DNA of 64,000 nucleotides from Botrimarina mediterranea (GTDB lineage: Bacteria > Planctomycetota > Planctomycetia > Pirellulales > Lacipirellulaceae). The notes beneath the pieces were generated by a model. It saw nothing but the letters and a program-made list of their open reading frames with translations, made no database searches and was not told the origin of the DNA. Both the position numbers and the translations under genes were made by a program. The DNA is taken from positions 4,745,363-4,809,362 of the forward strand of contig NZ_CP036349.1 of the NCBI RefSeq assembly GCF_007753265.1, read 5' to 3'. Below are positions 8,271-16,448 of the stretch, in pieces. Each line of letters starts with the position of its first letter. The first letter of the stretch is position 1.

Positions 8271-8469
8271 AACGCAACGGCTAGGAAAGATTTCCGCTCT
8301 GCGTAAACAAACGCGATCGGGCGATTTTTCCGGCCAGTCAACTCGTACCACTCACACCGGCGCCACGCGCACGTTCGTGTTGCGGTGACCGGTCCCGACT
8401 GGTACGGTCCTCCCCGCCTACCGGCACAACCCGCACCACCCCGCCGCCGCGACGACCGCGAGACTCGGC

Positions 8470-9207
8470 ATGCCGCAACCGACCCACAAGCTGACGCCCC
8501 TGGCCGCCCTGCTGGCGTTGGCCCTGGCTGGCTGCAACTCGGTGCAGCACCAGACGCTCAACGCCGAGGGCGTCGCCTACTACAAGCAGGGCGCCTACCA
8601 GCAGGCTGCCGGCAAGTTCCAAGAGGCGATCGCCAAGCGGCCCGACCTCGGCGACGGCTACTACAACCTCGCCGCCGCGATGCACCAGTCGGGCGTCCGG
8701 TTCAACCGCCCCGACGACCTCAAGCAGGCCGAGGTCCTCTACAACCAGGCCCTCGAACGCTCGCCCGACCACGTCGAGTGCTACCGCGGCCTCGCCGTGC
8801 TGCTCAACGAGACCGGCCGCCGCGACGCGTCGTACCGCTTGTTGAACAACTGGGCCGTCGCCAGCCCGCAGAACCCGAACCCCCACATCGAGCTCGCCCG
8901 CCTGCTCGAAGAGAGCTCACGCCCGCAGGACGCCGAGCAGCAGCTCGTCCAAGCCCTCACGATCAACCCCAGCGACGCCCGCGCCCTGGCCGCCCTAGGC
9001 CGCCTCCGCGACGAGGCAGGCGATCACCTGCAGGCGCTCCAGAACTACCAGCGTTCGCTCGACGTGAACCGTCACCAGCCCCAAGTCGCGGCGCGCGTCG
9101 CCACGCTCCAATCCGCTGGCGGCTCCGCCGCGACCCTCGCCACCGGCGCCGGCGGCACGCGGATGGCCAACCAGTGGCAAGCGCCCTCGGGCCCAGCGCG
9201 GTACTAA
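8470..9207 (+). CDS. TPR-repeat lipoprotein
   Basis: A 245-residue exported protein. The signal peptide ends in a lipobox, LAGC, at about residues 17-20, so it should be a lipoprotein. TPR motifs follow: EGVAYYKQGAYQQAAGKFQEAI, DGYYNLAAAMHQSG, VLYNQALERSPDHVECYRGLAVLL, and two further degenerate copies ending ALQNYQRSLDVN. TPR lipoproteins act as scaffolds for envelope complexes; no partner is visible here. The stop codon is followed at once by a hairpin repeat at 9209-9296. Confidence 0.85.
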   Translation: MPQPTHKLTPLAALLALALAGCNSVQHQTLNAEGVAYYKQGAYQQAAGKFQEAIAKRPDLGDGYYNLAAAMHQSGVRFNRPDDLKQAEVLYNQALERSPDHVECYRGLAVLLNETGRRDASYRLLNNWAVASPQNPNPHIELARLLEESSRPQDAEQQLVQALTINPSDARALAALGRLRDEAGDHLQALQNYQRSLDVNRHQPQVAARVATLQSAGGSAATLATGAGGTRMANQWQAPSGPARY

Positions 9208-9208
9208 G

Positions 9209-9296
9209 GTAGGGTCCGCTGTGCGGACCGTTCGATTGATTGGCCGCGATGAGTTGGCTTCAAGCCGCCTTCTACGGTCCGCACAGCGGCCCCTAC
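9209..9296. repeat. Hairpin repeat of the GTAGGGTCCGCTGTGCGG type
   Basis: Inverted arms at 9209-9231 and 9274-9296 (GTAGGGTCCGCTGTGCGGAC with one mismatch) start two bases after the TPR gene stop and reach the stop codon of the convergent glycosyltransferase at 9293. It may serve as a bidirectional terminator. The same sequence recurs at 14391-14411 and 14690-14717. Confidence 0.8.
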
Positions 9297-10588
9297 GGTC
9301 CGCGGGTCGAACCGCCAAACGACTCGAACCGCCGCTCCAACTCCTCACAAGCGAGCCGCAACGCTTCCTGCGAGTCGCATTTCGCTTGCCAGTGTTTCAC
9401 GGCTTGGGTGACCTTCGATGACGTGAGCAACCGCTCCAATCGTTCCGCAACGCGGCGCCCTTTGAACCGCGACGTCGTCAGCTCTTCCGCGACGCCCAGC
9501 CGTCGCAGTCGCCAAGCGTTGTCGAACTGATCGAACGCCTTGGGTTGCACCAGTTGCGGCACGCCCGCCGCGAGGCCGCGGGCCGAGCTGCCGACGCCGC
9601 CGTGGTGGACGAACGCGGCCGACCGCTCCAGAAGTTGCGCGAGCGGCGTAAAGCCTGGCGCGATGATGCTTGAGGGCAATCGTGCTGGCAATTGATCCGC
9701 GTACTTCGTCAGCAACACGCCGCGCCGGCCCAAGCGCTGGCAGGCATCGATCGCGACTTCAAAGAACTTGTGCCCGAAACGCATCCCCGACCCCGGCGTG
9801 AACACGATCGGCGGGTCGTCCGCGTCGAGAAACGCGTTGAGCGCGTCGCTGAGCGGTTCGTCATCGCGTCCCCCGGCGCCATCGCCGAGCGGAAAGCCCG
9901 TCGTTACCGTGCCGTGAGGCCAGTCGCCCGGCGCCTCGCCGTCGGGCGACGCGAACCAATCGGGGAACAGGCACAGCGCCGGCGCGACGCCGTAATACCA
10001 GTCGAGGAAGCTCCCACGGATCGGGGGCAGGCCGTGCGACGCGCGGAACTCGTTGAGCGGCTTCATCACGATCGAGCCGACAAACGTCCGGTCACCCAGC
10101 GCGAACTGCAGCTTGTGCAGCCACCGCGGCGCCCCCGGCGGCGCGAACCCGGCCGGCATCCGCGGCGGCGTCTCGTCGCTCCACAGCGCCATCGGCGCGT
10201 AGACCACCGACACGGCCGGCATGCCAAGCTCTTCGGCCGCGACACGGCTCGCCAGGTCGAGCCCGTGGGCCACCAGCAGCGTCTCGCCGGGGCGCGACTT
10301 CGCGCGGACCACCCCGTCGAGCCGCTGAAGCAAGCCGATCGCCGCCTCACGAAAGACGACCGCCAGCCCCGACCGCGCGCCCCACAGGCCACGCGTCAGC
10401 GTCAGCCGGTCGTACTCTTCGGCCGTGGCCAGCTCGACCAGATCGAGCCCCGCCGCGGCGACATCGCTCGCAAAGTGCGGATTCGTGACCAGCGTCACGT
10501 CATGCCCGCGCCCGCGCAGCGCCGCCCCGAGCCCGATCATCGGGTAAACGTCGCCATAACTCCCCAACGCGGTCAGCAGGCAGTGCAT
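9293..10588 (-). CDS. Glycosyltransferase of the GT1/UGT type
   Basis: A 431-residue GT-B enzyme. The start is the ATG of MHCLLTALGSYGDVYPMIGLG, the typical N-terminus of MGT/UGT-like transferases; the open frame upstream is not coding. The C-terminal donor-binding signature is HHGGVGSSARGLAAGVPQLV followed by FDQFDNA, as in macrolide, sterol or rhamnosyl transferases using NDP-sugars. An IVFTPGSGM segment leads into the second Rossmann domain. The acceptor is unknown; lipid or hopanoid/sterol glycosylation is possible but inferred. It is divergent from the membrane protein at 10724, with a hairpin repeat between them. Confidence 0.85.
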   Translation of the reverse strand: MHCLLTALGSYGDVYPMIGLGAALRGRGHDVTLVTNPHFASDVAAAGLDLVELATAEEYDRLTLTRGLWGARSGLAVVFREAAIGLLQRLDGVVRAKSRPGETLLVAHGLDLASRVAAEELGMPAVSVVYAPMALWSDETPPRMPAGFAPPGAPRWLHKLQFALGDRTFVGSIVMKPLNEFRASHGLPPIRGSFLDWYYGVAPALCLFPDWFASPDGEAPGDWPHGTVTTGFPLGDGAGGRDDEPLSDALNAFLDADDPPIVFTPGSGMRFGHKFFEVAIDACQRLGRRGVLLTKYADQLPARLPSSIIAPGFTPLAQLLERSAAFVHHGGVGSSARGLAAGVPQLVQPKAFDQFDNAWRLRRLGVAEELTTSRFKGRRVAERLERLLTSSKVTQAVKHWQAKCDSQEALRLACEELERRFESFGGSTRGP

Positions 10589-10599
10589 CGGACTACTGT

Positions 10600-10683
10600 A
10601 ACCGCCAAGACGCCAAGAGCGCCAGGGATCGCCAAGATCGACGGGTCCTGGCGTTCCTTGGCGCTCCTGGCGTCCTGGCGGTT
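10600..10683. repeat. Hairpin repeat between divergent genes
   Basis: Imperfect 36-bp arms at 10600-10636 and 10648-10683 (AACCGCCAAGACGCCAAGAG-type). It sits between two start codons (10588 minus, 10724 plus), so it cannot be a terminator for either gene. Both promoters would have to lie in or beside it. Confidence 0.8.
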
Positions 10684-10723
10684 CCAACTTGTAGATAGAA
10701 CCACTCCAGCGGAGAATGGCCGT

Positions 10724-11482
10724 ATGCCAACGCCCCCCACAACGCCGCCGGAAGAGGACGACGACTTCGAGTACGAGGTCGAACCCGCCGACGAAGAAGT
10801 CATCGCGGGCCAAGCACGGCGAGCGCGAGAAGAACTGAAGCGCGCCGAGCAGGCGATCGACGTCGATTCGATCTACCGCGAGATGAACCGCCGCGACGAC
10901 TTCGACGCCGCGTTCGAGTCGATCAAGGGACGCCTCAGCATCCGCCACTTGTTGATCGCAACGACTGTGGTCGCCGTGCTCTTGGGGCTCGGCGCCATGG
11001 GCTTCTTCAACGGGGCGACGTTCGCCGCGTTTATCTGCCTCTCGCTGGTGGTGCTCGGCTCGCTCCACGCCTGGCTGGGCTACCAAGAGAGCAAGCGCCG
11101 CGCCGAGCTCGTCGCTCTCCGCGAAGCCCAGCTGCGTCAAGCGCGGCGCGTGTCGGGGGTCGAAGGCGACAATATTGAGGACGACGAGGACGATATCCCG
11201 ATCCCCAGCCGATCGATGCCCAGCCCCGCTGAAGTGCTGCGTGAGTACTTCCGCTTCGGCCTGGGCGAGTTTCTCCTCGCCGCCGCCGTGGCGACCGTTG
11301 TCATCGCCCTGCTGGCGTTCACCGAGTCGCCGCTCAAGGGCGCCGCGGCGCTCGGCGCGGTGGCGATCACCGGCCTCGCGCTGCAAGCCGCCGAGATCGA
11401 CGTGCCCCGACCGCTAGTGCTGGCGTTCTGGCTGTCACTCGTGGGCTTCTGCCTGCTGACCGTCGTGTCGTTTGTCCTCTAG
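10724..11482 (+). CDS. Membrane protein with acidic N-terminus (unknown family)
   Basis: A 252-residue protein. Residues 1-35 are very acidic (PPEEDDDFEYEVEPADEE), then a charged helix. Two hydrophobic segments follow at about 70-110 (HLLIATTVVAVLLGLGAMGF and AAFICLSLVVLGSLHAWLG), then a charged linker with EDDEDDIPIPSRS, and C-terminal membrane segments at about 175-252 ending LLTVVSFVL. Probably four to five membrane helices. The start is fixed by GGAG nine bases upstream. The function is unknown; no motif of a known transporter or enzyme is seen. Confidence 0.7.
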   Translation: MPTPPTTPPEEDDDFEYEVEPADEEVIAGQARRAREELKRAEQAIDVDSIYREMNRRDDFDAAFESIKGRLSIRHLLIATTVVAVLLGLGAMGFFNGATFAAFICLSLVVLGSLHAWLGYQESKRRAELVALREAQLRQARRVSGVEGDNIEDDEDDIPIPSRSMPSPAEVLREYFRFGLGEFLLAAAVATVVIALLAFTESPLKGAAALGAVAITGLALQAAEIDVPRPLVLAFWLSLVGFCLLTVVSFVL

Positions 11483-11503
11483 CGCAGCGAGGAGAGCCGG
11501 AAG

Positions 11504-11540
11504 CGTGCGCGTCATCGGCGCCTAGAGACGCCTCCTACAG
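11504..11540. repeat. Half copy of the A-family hairpin overlapping a stop codon
   Basis: GTGCGCGTCATCGGCG and GAGACGCCTCCTACAG match the loop edge and right arm of hairpins A2/A3; the left arm is missing. The TAG stop of the DUF885 gene (11535-11537 on the minus strand) lies within the repeat's conserved CTGTAGGAGGC, so the repeat provides the end of the protein. Confidence 0.75.
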
Positions 11541-13298
11541 AGCCGCTTGCTCATCAATCCACTCACGGATCAACTCCTCGAGCGTCACCAGCGGCACGGC
11601 GCCGTTCACCAGCACCGCGTCATGGAACGCGCGGACGTCGAAGCGATCGCCGAGCTTCTCTTCCGCCAGTTCGCGGAGCTCGCGGATCTTCAGCTCGCCC
11701 GTCTTGTACGCCAGCGCTTGGCCCGGCCAGCCGATATAGCGATCGACCTCCGAACGGATCTCGTGCAGCGACATCGCCGAGTTGTCGGCCATGTAGTCGA
11801 TCGCTTGCTGGCGGCTCCATCCCTTGTAGTGCATACCGGTATCGACGACGAGTCGCGCCGCACGCCATATCTCCATCGTCAGCCGCCCGAAGTCGCTGTA
11901 CGGGTCTTCGTAGAAGCCCGCTTCCAGCCCGAGCCGCTCGGCATACAGGGCCCAGCCCTCGACGAACGCCGTGAAGCCGCCGTACTTGCGGAGCGGCGAG
12001 AGCCCATCGAGCTCTTGCTGCAGCGCGATCTGCAAGTGATGCCCCGGCACCGCCTCGTGCATCGACAGCGCCTCGATCATGTACTTGGGCCGCGCCTTGA
12101 GGTCGTACGTGTTGAGGAAGAAGAAGCCCGCCACCGTGCCGTCGCCTTGCGGGCTCTGGTAGTAGGCGAACGTCGTCTTCGGCGCGATGTAGTCCGGCAC
12201 CGGCTTCAGGCCATACGGCATCCGCGGCAGCCGGCCGAACAGCGAAGGCAGCTCGCCGTCGATCCGCTTGAGGATCGCCGCCGTGTAGGCCATCAGCTCT
12301 GTGTCGGTCTCGGCGTAGAACTGCGGGCTGGTGCGGAGGTGCTCGACGAACGCGGCAAAGCGATCCTCCTCGTCGGTCTCGAAGCCGCTACGGTCGATGA
12401 TGTCCTCCATCTCTCGTCGGATCCGCGCCACCTCAGCCAGGCCCACGCGGTGCACCTCTTCGGGCGTCATGTCGAGCGTCGTGAACTTGCGGACACAGTG
12501 GCGGTAGAAGTCCCTCCCACCCGGCAGCGCCGACGCGCCGATCGACGACCGGCAGTTGGGGACGTACTCGTCCGCCATGAAGACGCCGAACCGCCGATAC
12601 GCCGGGACGACCGACTGCGCGATCGCCTCGCGCGCCTCGCGGCGCAGGCGCTCGTGCTCCGACTCGGGAACGCCGACCGCAAACTTCTTGAACGGTTTGT
12701 AAAGCAGGCTCTCGGTTGGATCATCGACGACATGCGAGTCGATCGACGACTCGTACCCTTCCATGATGATGGCCGGTACGGTCAGGCCGCGCTGGACCCC
12801 TTCGCGCATCAGCTCGATGTGGCCGTCGGTGTAAGCGGCGAACGCTCTCAGCCGCGCGATGTAGTTCTCGTAGTCCTTGACCGTGTCGAACGGCGACCAG
12901 TCCGGGAGCTCCGGGAACTGGATGTGGAAGCCGCTGCGGTTGTTGATCGGCAGTAGATGCTGACCCGCGGCGTAATCGGCGAGCGAGTCGGTCAGCTCTC
13001 GTTCGAGCAGGTCGCGCTCGAGTCGCAACTCCTTAGAGAGCGCGTCGCGGTCGATGGCCCGCAGTTGCTCGAGGAACTCGGCGTCTTGCTTCGCCGCACG
13101 GTCGGCGTCGGCGAGCGAGACTTTGCCAAGGCGGTCGTTGTAGCGGTGGTCGCCCGTGCGTGTCGCGTACTGCGGCCACTCTTGCATCCGCCACTGCCAA
13201 ACGTCGTCGAGCAATTTCTCGAGCGATTCGCTCGGCCCGGCCAGCGCGGCGGTCGAGAGGGCGATCACGAACAGCAGGGCGAGGGTCTTCTTGAGCAT
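11535..13298 (-). CDS. DUF885 family secreted metallopeptidase-like protein
   Basis: A 587-residue protein starting MLKKTLALLFVIALSTAALA, a clear signal peptide; an ATG further upstream (13376) would bury it, so I chose 13298. The DUF885 signature HEAVPGHH begins at His414, embedded in EALSMHEAVPGHHLQIALQQ, followed by FVEGWALYAERLG (second metal-ligand region). These proteins are HExxH-type zinc peptidases in the wider thermolysin-like group, probably acting on peptides in the periplasm. The C-terminus ends in WIDEQAAL, with the stop codon contributed by a repeat. Confidence 0.88.
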   Translation of the reverse strand: MLKKTLALLFVIALSTAALAGPSESLEKLLDDVWQWRMQEWPQYATRTGDHRYNDRLGKVSLADADRAAKQDAEFLEQLRAIDRDALSKELRLERDLLERELTDSLADYAAGQHLLPINNRSGFHIQFPELPDWSPFDTVKDYENYIARLRAFAAYTDGHIELMREGVQRGLTVPAIIMEGYESSIDSHVVDDPTESLLYKPFKKFAVGVPESEHERLRREAREAIAQSVVPAYRRFGVFMADEYVPNCRSSIGASALPGGRDFYRHCVRKFTTLDMTPEEVHRVGLAEVARIRREMEDIIDRSGFETDEEDRFAAFVEHLRTSPQFYAETDTELMAYTAAILKRIDGELPSLFGRLPRMPYGLKPVPDYIAPKTTFAYYQSPQGDGTVAGFFFLNTYDLKARPKYMIEALSMHEAVPGHHLQIALQQELDGLSPLRKYGGFTAFVEGWALYAERLGLEAGFYEDPYSDFGRLTMEIWRAARLVVDTGMHYKGWSRQQAIDYMADNSAMSLHEIRSEVDRYIGWPGQALAYKTGELKIRELRELAEEKLGDRFDVRAFHDAVLVNGAVPLVTLEELIREWIDEQAAL

Positions 13299-13403
13299 GA
13301 CGTTGCGACTCGGGGAGAGACTCATGCCGCCGTGGGCGGCGGCGTTAGCAAGACGGGCGCCTTGCCAAAGTAGCATTCTGGCGCCACCTTTTCACCGCCC
13401 GCT

Positions 13404-13418
13404 ATTTATCTGGTAAAT
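13404..13418. promoter_or_regulatory. Candidate operator upstream of the Rrf2 gene
   Basis: ATTTA-TCTGG-TAAAT, a perfect 5-bp inverted repeat in an AT-rich island about 20 bp before the regulator start codon. Rrf2 regulators commonly autoregulate through AT-rich dyads near their own promoter, so this may be its binding site. That is inference. Confidence 0.35.
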
Positions 13419-13436
13419 TTCACTCCAGTTTCACCC

Positions 13437-13874
13437 ATGAAGCTACGCATCCAAACCGACTACGCGCTGCGCACGCTGATGTACCTCGGGTACACGGGCC
13501 GGTCGGCCCGCGCCGAGGACATCGCCAATCAGTTCGTCATCTCGAAAGACCACCTCGTGAAGGTGATCCAACTGCTCGCCAAGCTGGGGTACGTGCGGAC
13601 CACGCCCGGCCGCGGCGGCGGCGTCTCGTTGGCCATGCCGCCGGACGAGATCGACGTCGGCGAGGTGATCGAGCGGATCGAGCAGCGTCACACGGTGCTG
13701 GACTGCGTCACCCATCCCGAAACCTGCCCGCTGGAGCCCGGCTGCCGGCTCCGCCGACTGTTGATCCGCGCCGAAGACGCCTTCTACAAGACGCTTGCGG
13801 GGACGACGGTTGCGGACCTCTGCCTCCACCAACGGCGCGGCGGGATGGCGAACCTCCCTCTCGAACCCGAATAG
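13437..13874 (+). CDS. Rrf2-family transcription regulator (Fe-S, NsrR/IscR-like)
   Basis: A 145-residue protein with the Rrf2 winged helix: MKLRIQTDYALRTLMYLG start, SKDHLVKVIQLLAKLGYVRTTPGRGGG as recognition helix and wing, and a dimerisation helix containing DCVTHPETCPLEPGCRLRR. Cys90, Cys97 and Cys103 are the expected iron-sulfur ligands, and the HPETC text is closest to NsrR, the nitric-oxide sensor. It lies 11 bp ahead of a periplasmic haem c protein, so the pair may form a redox or NO response unit. The exact signal is not provable from sequence. Confidence 0.85.
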   Translation: MKLRIQTDYALRTLMYLGYTGRSARAEDIANQFVISKDHLVKVIQLLAKLGYVRTTPGRGGGVSLAMPPDEIDVGEVIERIEQRHTVLDCVTHPETCPLEPGCRLRRLLIRAEDAFYKTLAGTTVADLCLHQRRGGMANLPLEPE

Positions 13875-13885
13875 GCGTCCCTCTC

Positions 13886-14383
13886 ATGTCGATCCATCGC
13901 TTTGCCGCTGCTCTGTTACTGCTCGCCGTCGCCGGGCCGGCTCTCGCCGAAGACGCCGCCCTCGAGCGCACCCGCAAGCAGGTCCGCATGCTCGATGATC
14001 TCTACAAGGGCGGCATCGTCCTGATCACGAAGAACTACGTGACCGAGGACTCGGATGTCCCCGCGGGCGTGGCCTTCAAGCAGCTCTTCGAGGCGGCGAA
14101 GAAGAACGGCTGGCACGAAGTGCGGCTGCTCGACGTCACCGGCGAACCCTACAACGACGAGAACTCGCCCGCCGAAGGCTTCGAGACCCGCGCCGTTGAA
14201 CAGCTCAAGCAGGGCGAGGCCTATTACGACGAAGAGATCACCGAAGAGGGCAAGCGCTACCTCCAAGCCGCCACGGCGATCCCCGTCGTGATGCCCAAGT
14301 GCGTGATGTGCCACCCCCACTACGAAGACGCCAAGCCCGGCGCCGCCATCGGCGCGATGAGCTACCGCATCCCGATCGAGTGA
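13886..14383 (+). CDS. DUF3365 (Tll0287-like) haem c protein
   Basis: A 165-residue exported protein: signal peptide MSIHRFAAALLLLAVAGPALA, then a PAS-like DUF3365 domain with a single CVMCH haem c motif (Cys139, Cys142, His143) near the C-terminus and the typical KCVMCHPHYED...GAAIGAMSYRIPI ending. Proteins of this fold bind haem and are proposed redox or gas sensors in the periplasm. It is probably co-transcribed with the Rrf2 regulator immediately upstream. Confidence 0.85.
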   Translation: MSIHRFAAALLLLAVAGPALAEDAALERTRKQVRMLDDLYKGGIVLITKNYVTEDSDVPAGVAFKQLFEAAKKNGWHEVRLLDVTGEPYNDENSPAEGFETRAVEQLKQGEAYYDEEITEEGKRYLQAATAIPVVMPKCVMCHPHYEDAKPGAAIGAMSYRIPIE

Positions 14384-14390
14384 TCCTTCG

Positions 14391-14717
14391 TAGGGTCCGC
14401 TGTGCGAACCGGAGAGTTGGGTTACCCCGCACGTGGAGCAACTTGAAAAGTCTTTTCGAGAGGCAAAGAACCGGGGGCTAAGGCCCCGCGGCTAAGACGT
14501 GCTAGCCAGCAAGATCAGCCGGCACGTCTTAGCGTCCGGTTCTTCGAAGCCCGATGAGACTTCGGATGCAGATGCTGGTCAGCGTCCCGAGTTGCTCCAA
14601 GGTTGAGTCGCTCGGTGTTTCGACTCCGGGCGCTGACGCGTTCCGGCTCCCCAGCAAACGGTCGGGGGCGTTGGTCGCACGGCAACGTCGTTCGCACGGT
14701 CCGTCCAGCGGACCCTA
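14391..14717. repeat. Nested inverted repeats filling the spacer before gltA's 3' end
   Basis: The outer pair is 14391-14411 (GTAGGGTCCGCTGTGCGAAC) against 14690-14717. The inner pair is AAGAACCGG (about 14467) against CCGGTTCTT (14536-14544), and inside that GCTAAGACGTGC at 14491-14502 against 14522-14533. The right outer arm contains the TAG stop codon of citrate synthase (14715-14717). No gene was found in this 331-bp spacer. Confidence 0.75.
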
Positions 14718-15998
14718 CCGCTTCTCCATCGGCACGAACTCGCGCTCGGTCGGGCCGGTGTAAATCTGCCGCGGGCGGTAGATGCGCTTGCCGGGGCTCT
14801 GACGCATCTCTTGCCAATGGGCGATCCAGCCCGGCATGCGGCCCATCGCGAAGAGGACCGTGAACATGTCGACCGGGATGCCCAGCGCGCGGTAGATGAC
14901 GCCCGAGTAGAAATCGACGTTCGGGTAGAGCTGCCGCTCGACGAAGTACTCGTCGGTGAGGGCGACCTCTTCAAGCTTCAATGCGATCTCGAAGATCGGG
15001 TCGTCGATGTGGCCCGAGTCGAGCAAATCGTGGCAGGTCTTCTTGATGATCGTCGCCCGCGGGTCGAAGCTCTTGTAGACTCGGTGGCCGAAGCCCATCA
15101 GGCGGAAGCCGTTCGACTTGTCCTTGGCCATGCGGACGTACTTGTCGACGTCGCCACCGTCCTCGCGGATCCGCTCGAGCATCGAGACGCACGCCTCGTT
15201 GGCGCCGCCGTGCAGCGGGCCCGACAATGCCGCGACGCCCGCCGCGATCGACGCGAACAGGTTCGCGTCGCTCGAACCGACCATCCGCACCGTGCTGGTG
15301 GAGCAGTTCTGCTCGTGGTCGGCGTGGACGATCAGCAGCAGGTTCAGCGCCTGGGCGTGGATCGGGTTGACGACGTAATCCTCGGCCGGGACCGAGAACA
15401 TCATGTGCAGGAAGTTCTCGCAGTAGCCCTGGTCGTTCTTCGGGTAGACGAACGGGTGGCCGATCGACTTCTTGTGCGCGTAGGCGGCGATGGTCGGCGC
15501 CTTGGCCAAGAGCCGCATCGTGCAGCGCTGCACGTCCTTCTCGTCGGTGACGTCGAGCGAGTCGGCGTAGAACGTCGACAGCGCGTGGATCACCGAGCTG
15601 AGGATCGCCATCGGGTGGGCGTCGTGCTGGAAGCCGTCGTAGAACTTCCGCATGTCCTCGTGCAGCATCGTGTGCTGGCGGAGGTCGGTCCGGAACGCGG
15701 CGATCTGGTCCGCCGTCGGCAGCTCGCCGTGCAGCAGCAAGTAGCACACCTCGACGAAGTCGCAGTGTTCGGCCAGCGTCTCGATCGGGTAGCCGCGGTA
15801 GCGGAGGATCCCCTTCTCGCCGTCGAGGAAGGTGATCGCGCTGAGCGTCGAGCCGGTGTTGACGAACCCCTCGTCGACAGTGATCGCGCCGGTCTCGGCG
15901 CGCAGCTTCGAGACGTCCAGTCCGACCTCGTCCTCGCTGCCAACAATCATCGGCAACGAAACGTTCTTGTCGCCAACAGTCAGCTTGGCGTCGGCCAT
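14715..15998 (-). CDS. gltA: Citrate synthase (type II)
   Basis: A 427-residue enzyme condensing acetyl-CoA with oxaloacetate, first step of the TCA cycle. The start MADAKLTVGDKNVSLP is preceded by GGAGAGG at good spacing; an ATG two codons upstream is the alternative. Motifs: a GFVNTGSTLSAITFLDGEKGILRYRGYPI N-terminal domain (typical of hexameric, NADH-regulated enzymes), HADHEQNCSTSTVR, SGPLHGGANEAC with the catalytic His, MGFGHRVYKSFDPR, and the catalytic Asp in NVDFYSG. Length and motifs are complete. Confidence 0.96.
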   Translation of the reverse strand: MADAKLTVGDKNVSLPMIVGSEDEVGLDVSKLRAETGAITVDEGFVNTGSTLSAITFLDGEKGILRYRGYPIETLAEHCDFVEVCYLLLHGELPTADQIAAFRTDLRQHTMLHEDMRKFYDGFQHDAHPMAILSSVIHALSTFYADSLDVTDEKDVQRCTMRLLAKAPTIAAYAHKKSIGHPFVYPKNDQGYCENFLHMMFSVPAEDYVVNPIHAQALNLLLIVHADHEQNCSTSTVRMVGSSDANLFASIAAGVAALSGPLHGGANEACVSMLERIREDGGDVDKYVRMAKDKSNGFRLMGFGHRVYKSFDPRATIIKKTCHDLLDSGHIDDPIFEIALKLEEVALTDEYFVERQLYPNVDFYSGVIYRALGIPVDMFTVLFAMGRMPGWIAHWQEMRQSPGKRIYRPRQIYTGPTEREFVPMEKR

Positions 15999-16448
15999 CG
16001 ACATCCTCTCTCCGAATTGGGGTGCAACAAGGGCGCTTGCGTGCGCGGCCGCCCCCTCGAATGACGAGACCGTCGAAGGGGCGAGACCGCAGTCTACCGG
16101 CCTCGGTTGGGGCTGCCAATCGGCGGCAACTCCCGATCCTACGCCGCGCCGGCGGGAAAAAAGTGAGGGCCCCGCTATTTCCGGCGCAACTCGGAGCGGG
16201 GCCCTCGGACGTGGTAGCCAAGTGGCAAGGCTGCCCAAGCATGCGTGACGAACCGGCGTCACGGCGCGGGATTCTCTCCAGGACGCCGTCGCGGCGTGAG
16301 GCCGGCCTTGCCGGTTGGGCCGTCCACTCCGATTACGCATGCGTTTCATTGGGTCCCTCTCTACTTGTCCACTGGGTCCACTTGGTCCACTTCGCGAAGG
16401 TCATCCCACTTAGCCCCCGGTCATTGACCGGGGGCTAAATGGCGCGGG
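15999..16448. other. 450-bp spacer upstream of citrate synthase
   Basis: No gene was found. Two hairpins are visible: AGGGCCCCGCT / AGCGGGGCCCT around 16166-16206, and the hairpin at 16409-16440 listed separately. A GTCCACT-like triplet (GGTCCACTTGGTCCACTT) lies near 16372-16393. Confidence 0.5.
16409..16440 (-). terminator. Hairpin downstream of the HTH gene
   Basis: TTAGCCCCCGGTCA / TGACCGGGGGCTAA, a perfect 14-bp stem with a 3-4-nt loop, flanked by AT bases and starting nine bases beyond the stop of the minus-strand gene at 16449. It may act as an intrinsic terminator. The same CCGGGGGCTAA text also occurs in the repeat near 14470. Confidence 0.6.

Noticed and set aside
9692-10723. 5' extension of the membrane protein ORF at 10724
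   Set aside because: Antisense to the glycosyltransferase; Arg-rich; the real start has its own ribosome site at 10711.
10589-11386. 5' extension of the glycosyltransferase ORF
   Set aside because: Crosses the divergent hairpin and the opposite membrane-protein gene; the GT1 N-terminus begins exactly at the ATG at 10588.
11547-12956. 469-codon plus-strand ORF
   Set aside because: Antisense to the DUF885 gene, low-diversity Arg/Val/Leu/Asp composition, no motif.
14811-16064. 417-codon plus-strand ORF
   Set aside because: Antisense of citrate synthase, with no start signal or recognisable domain.
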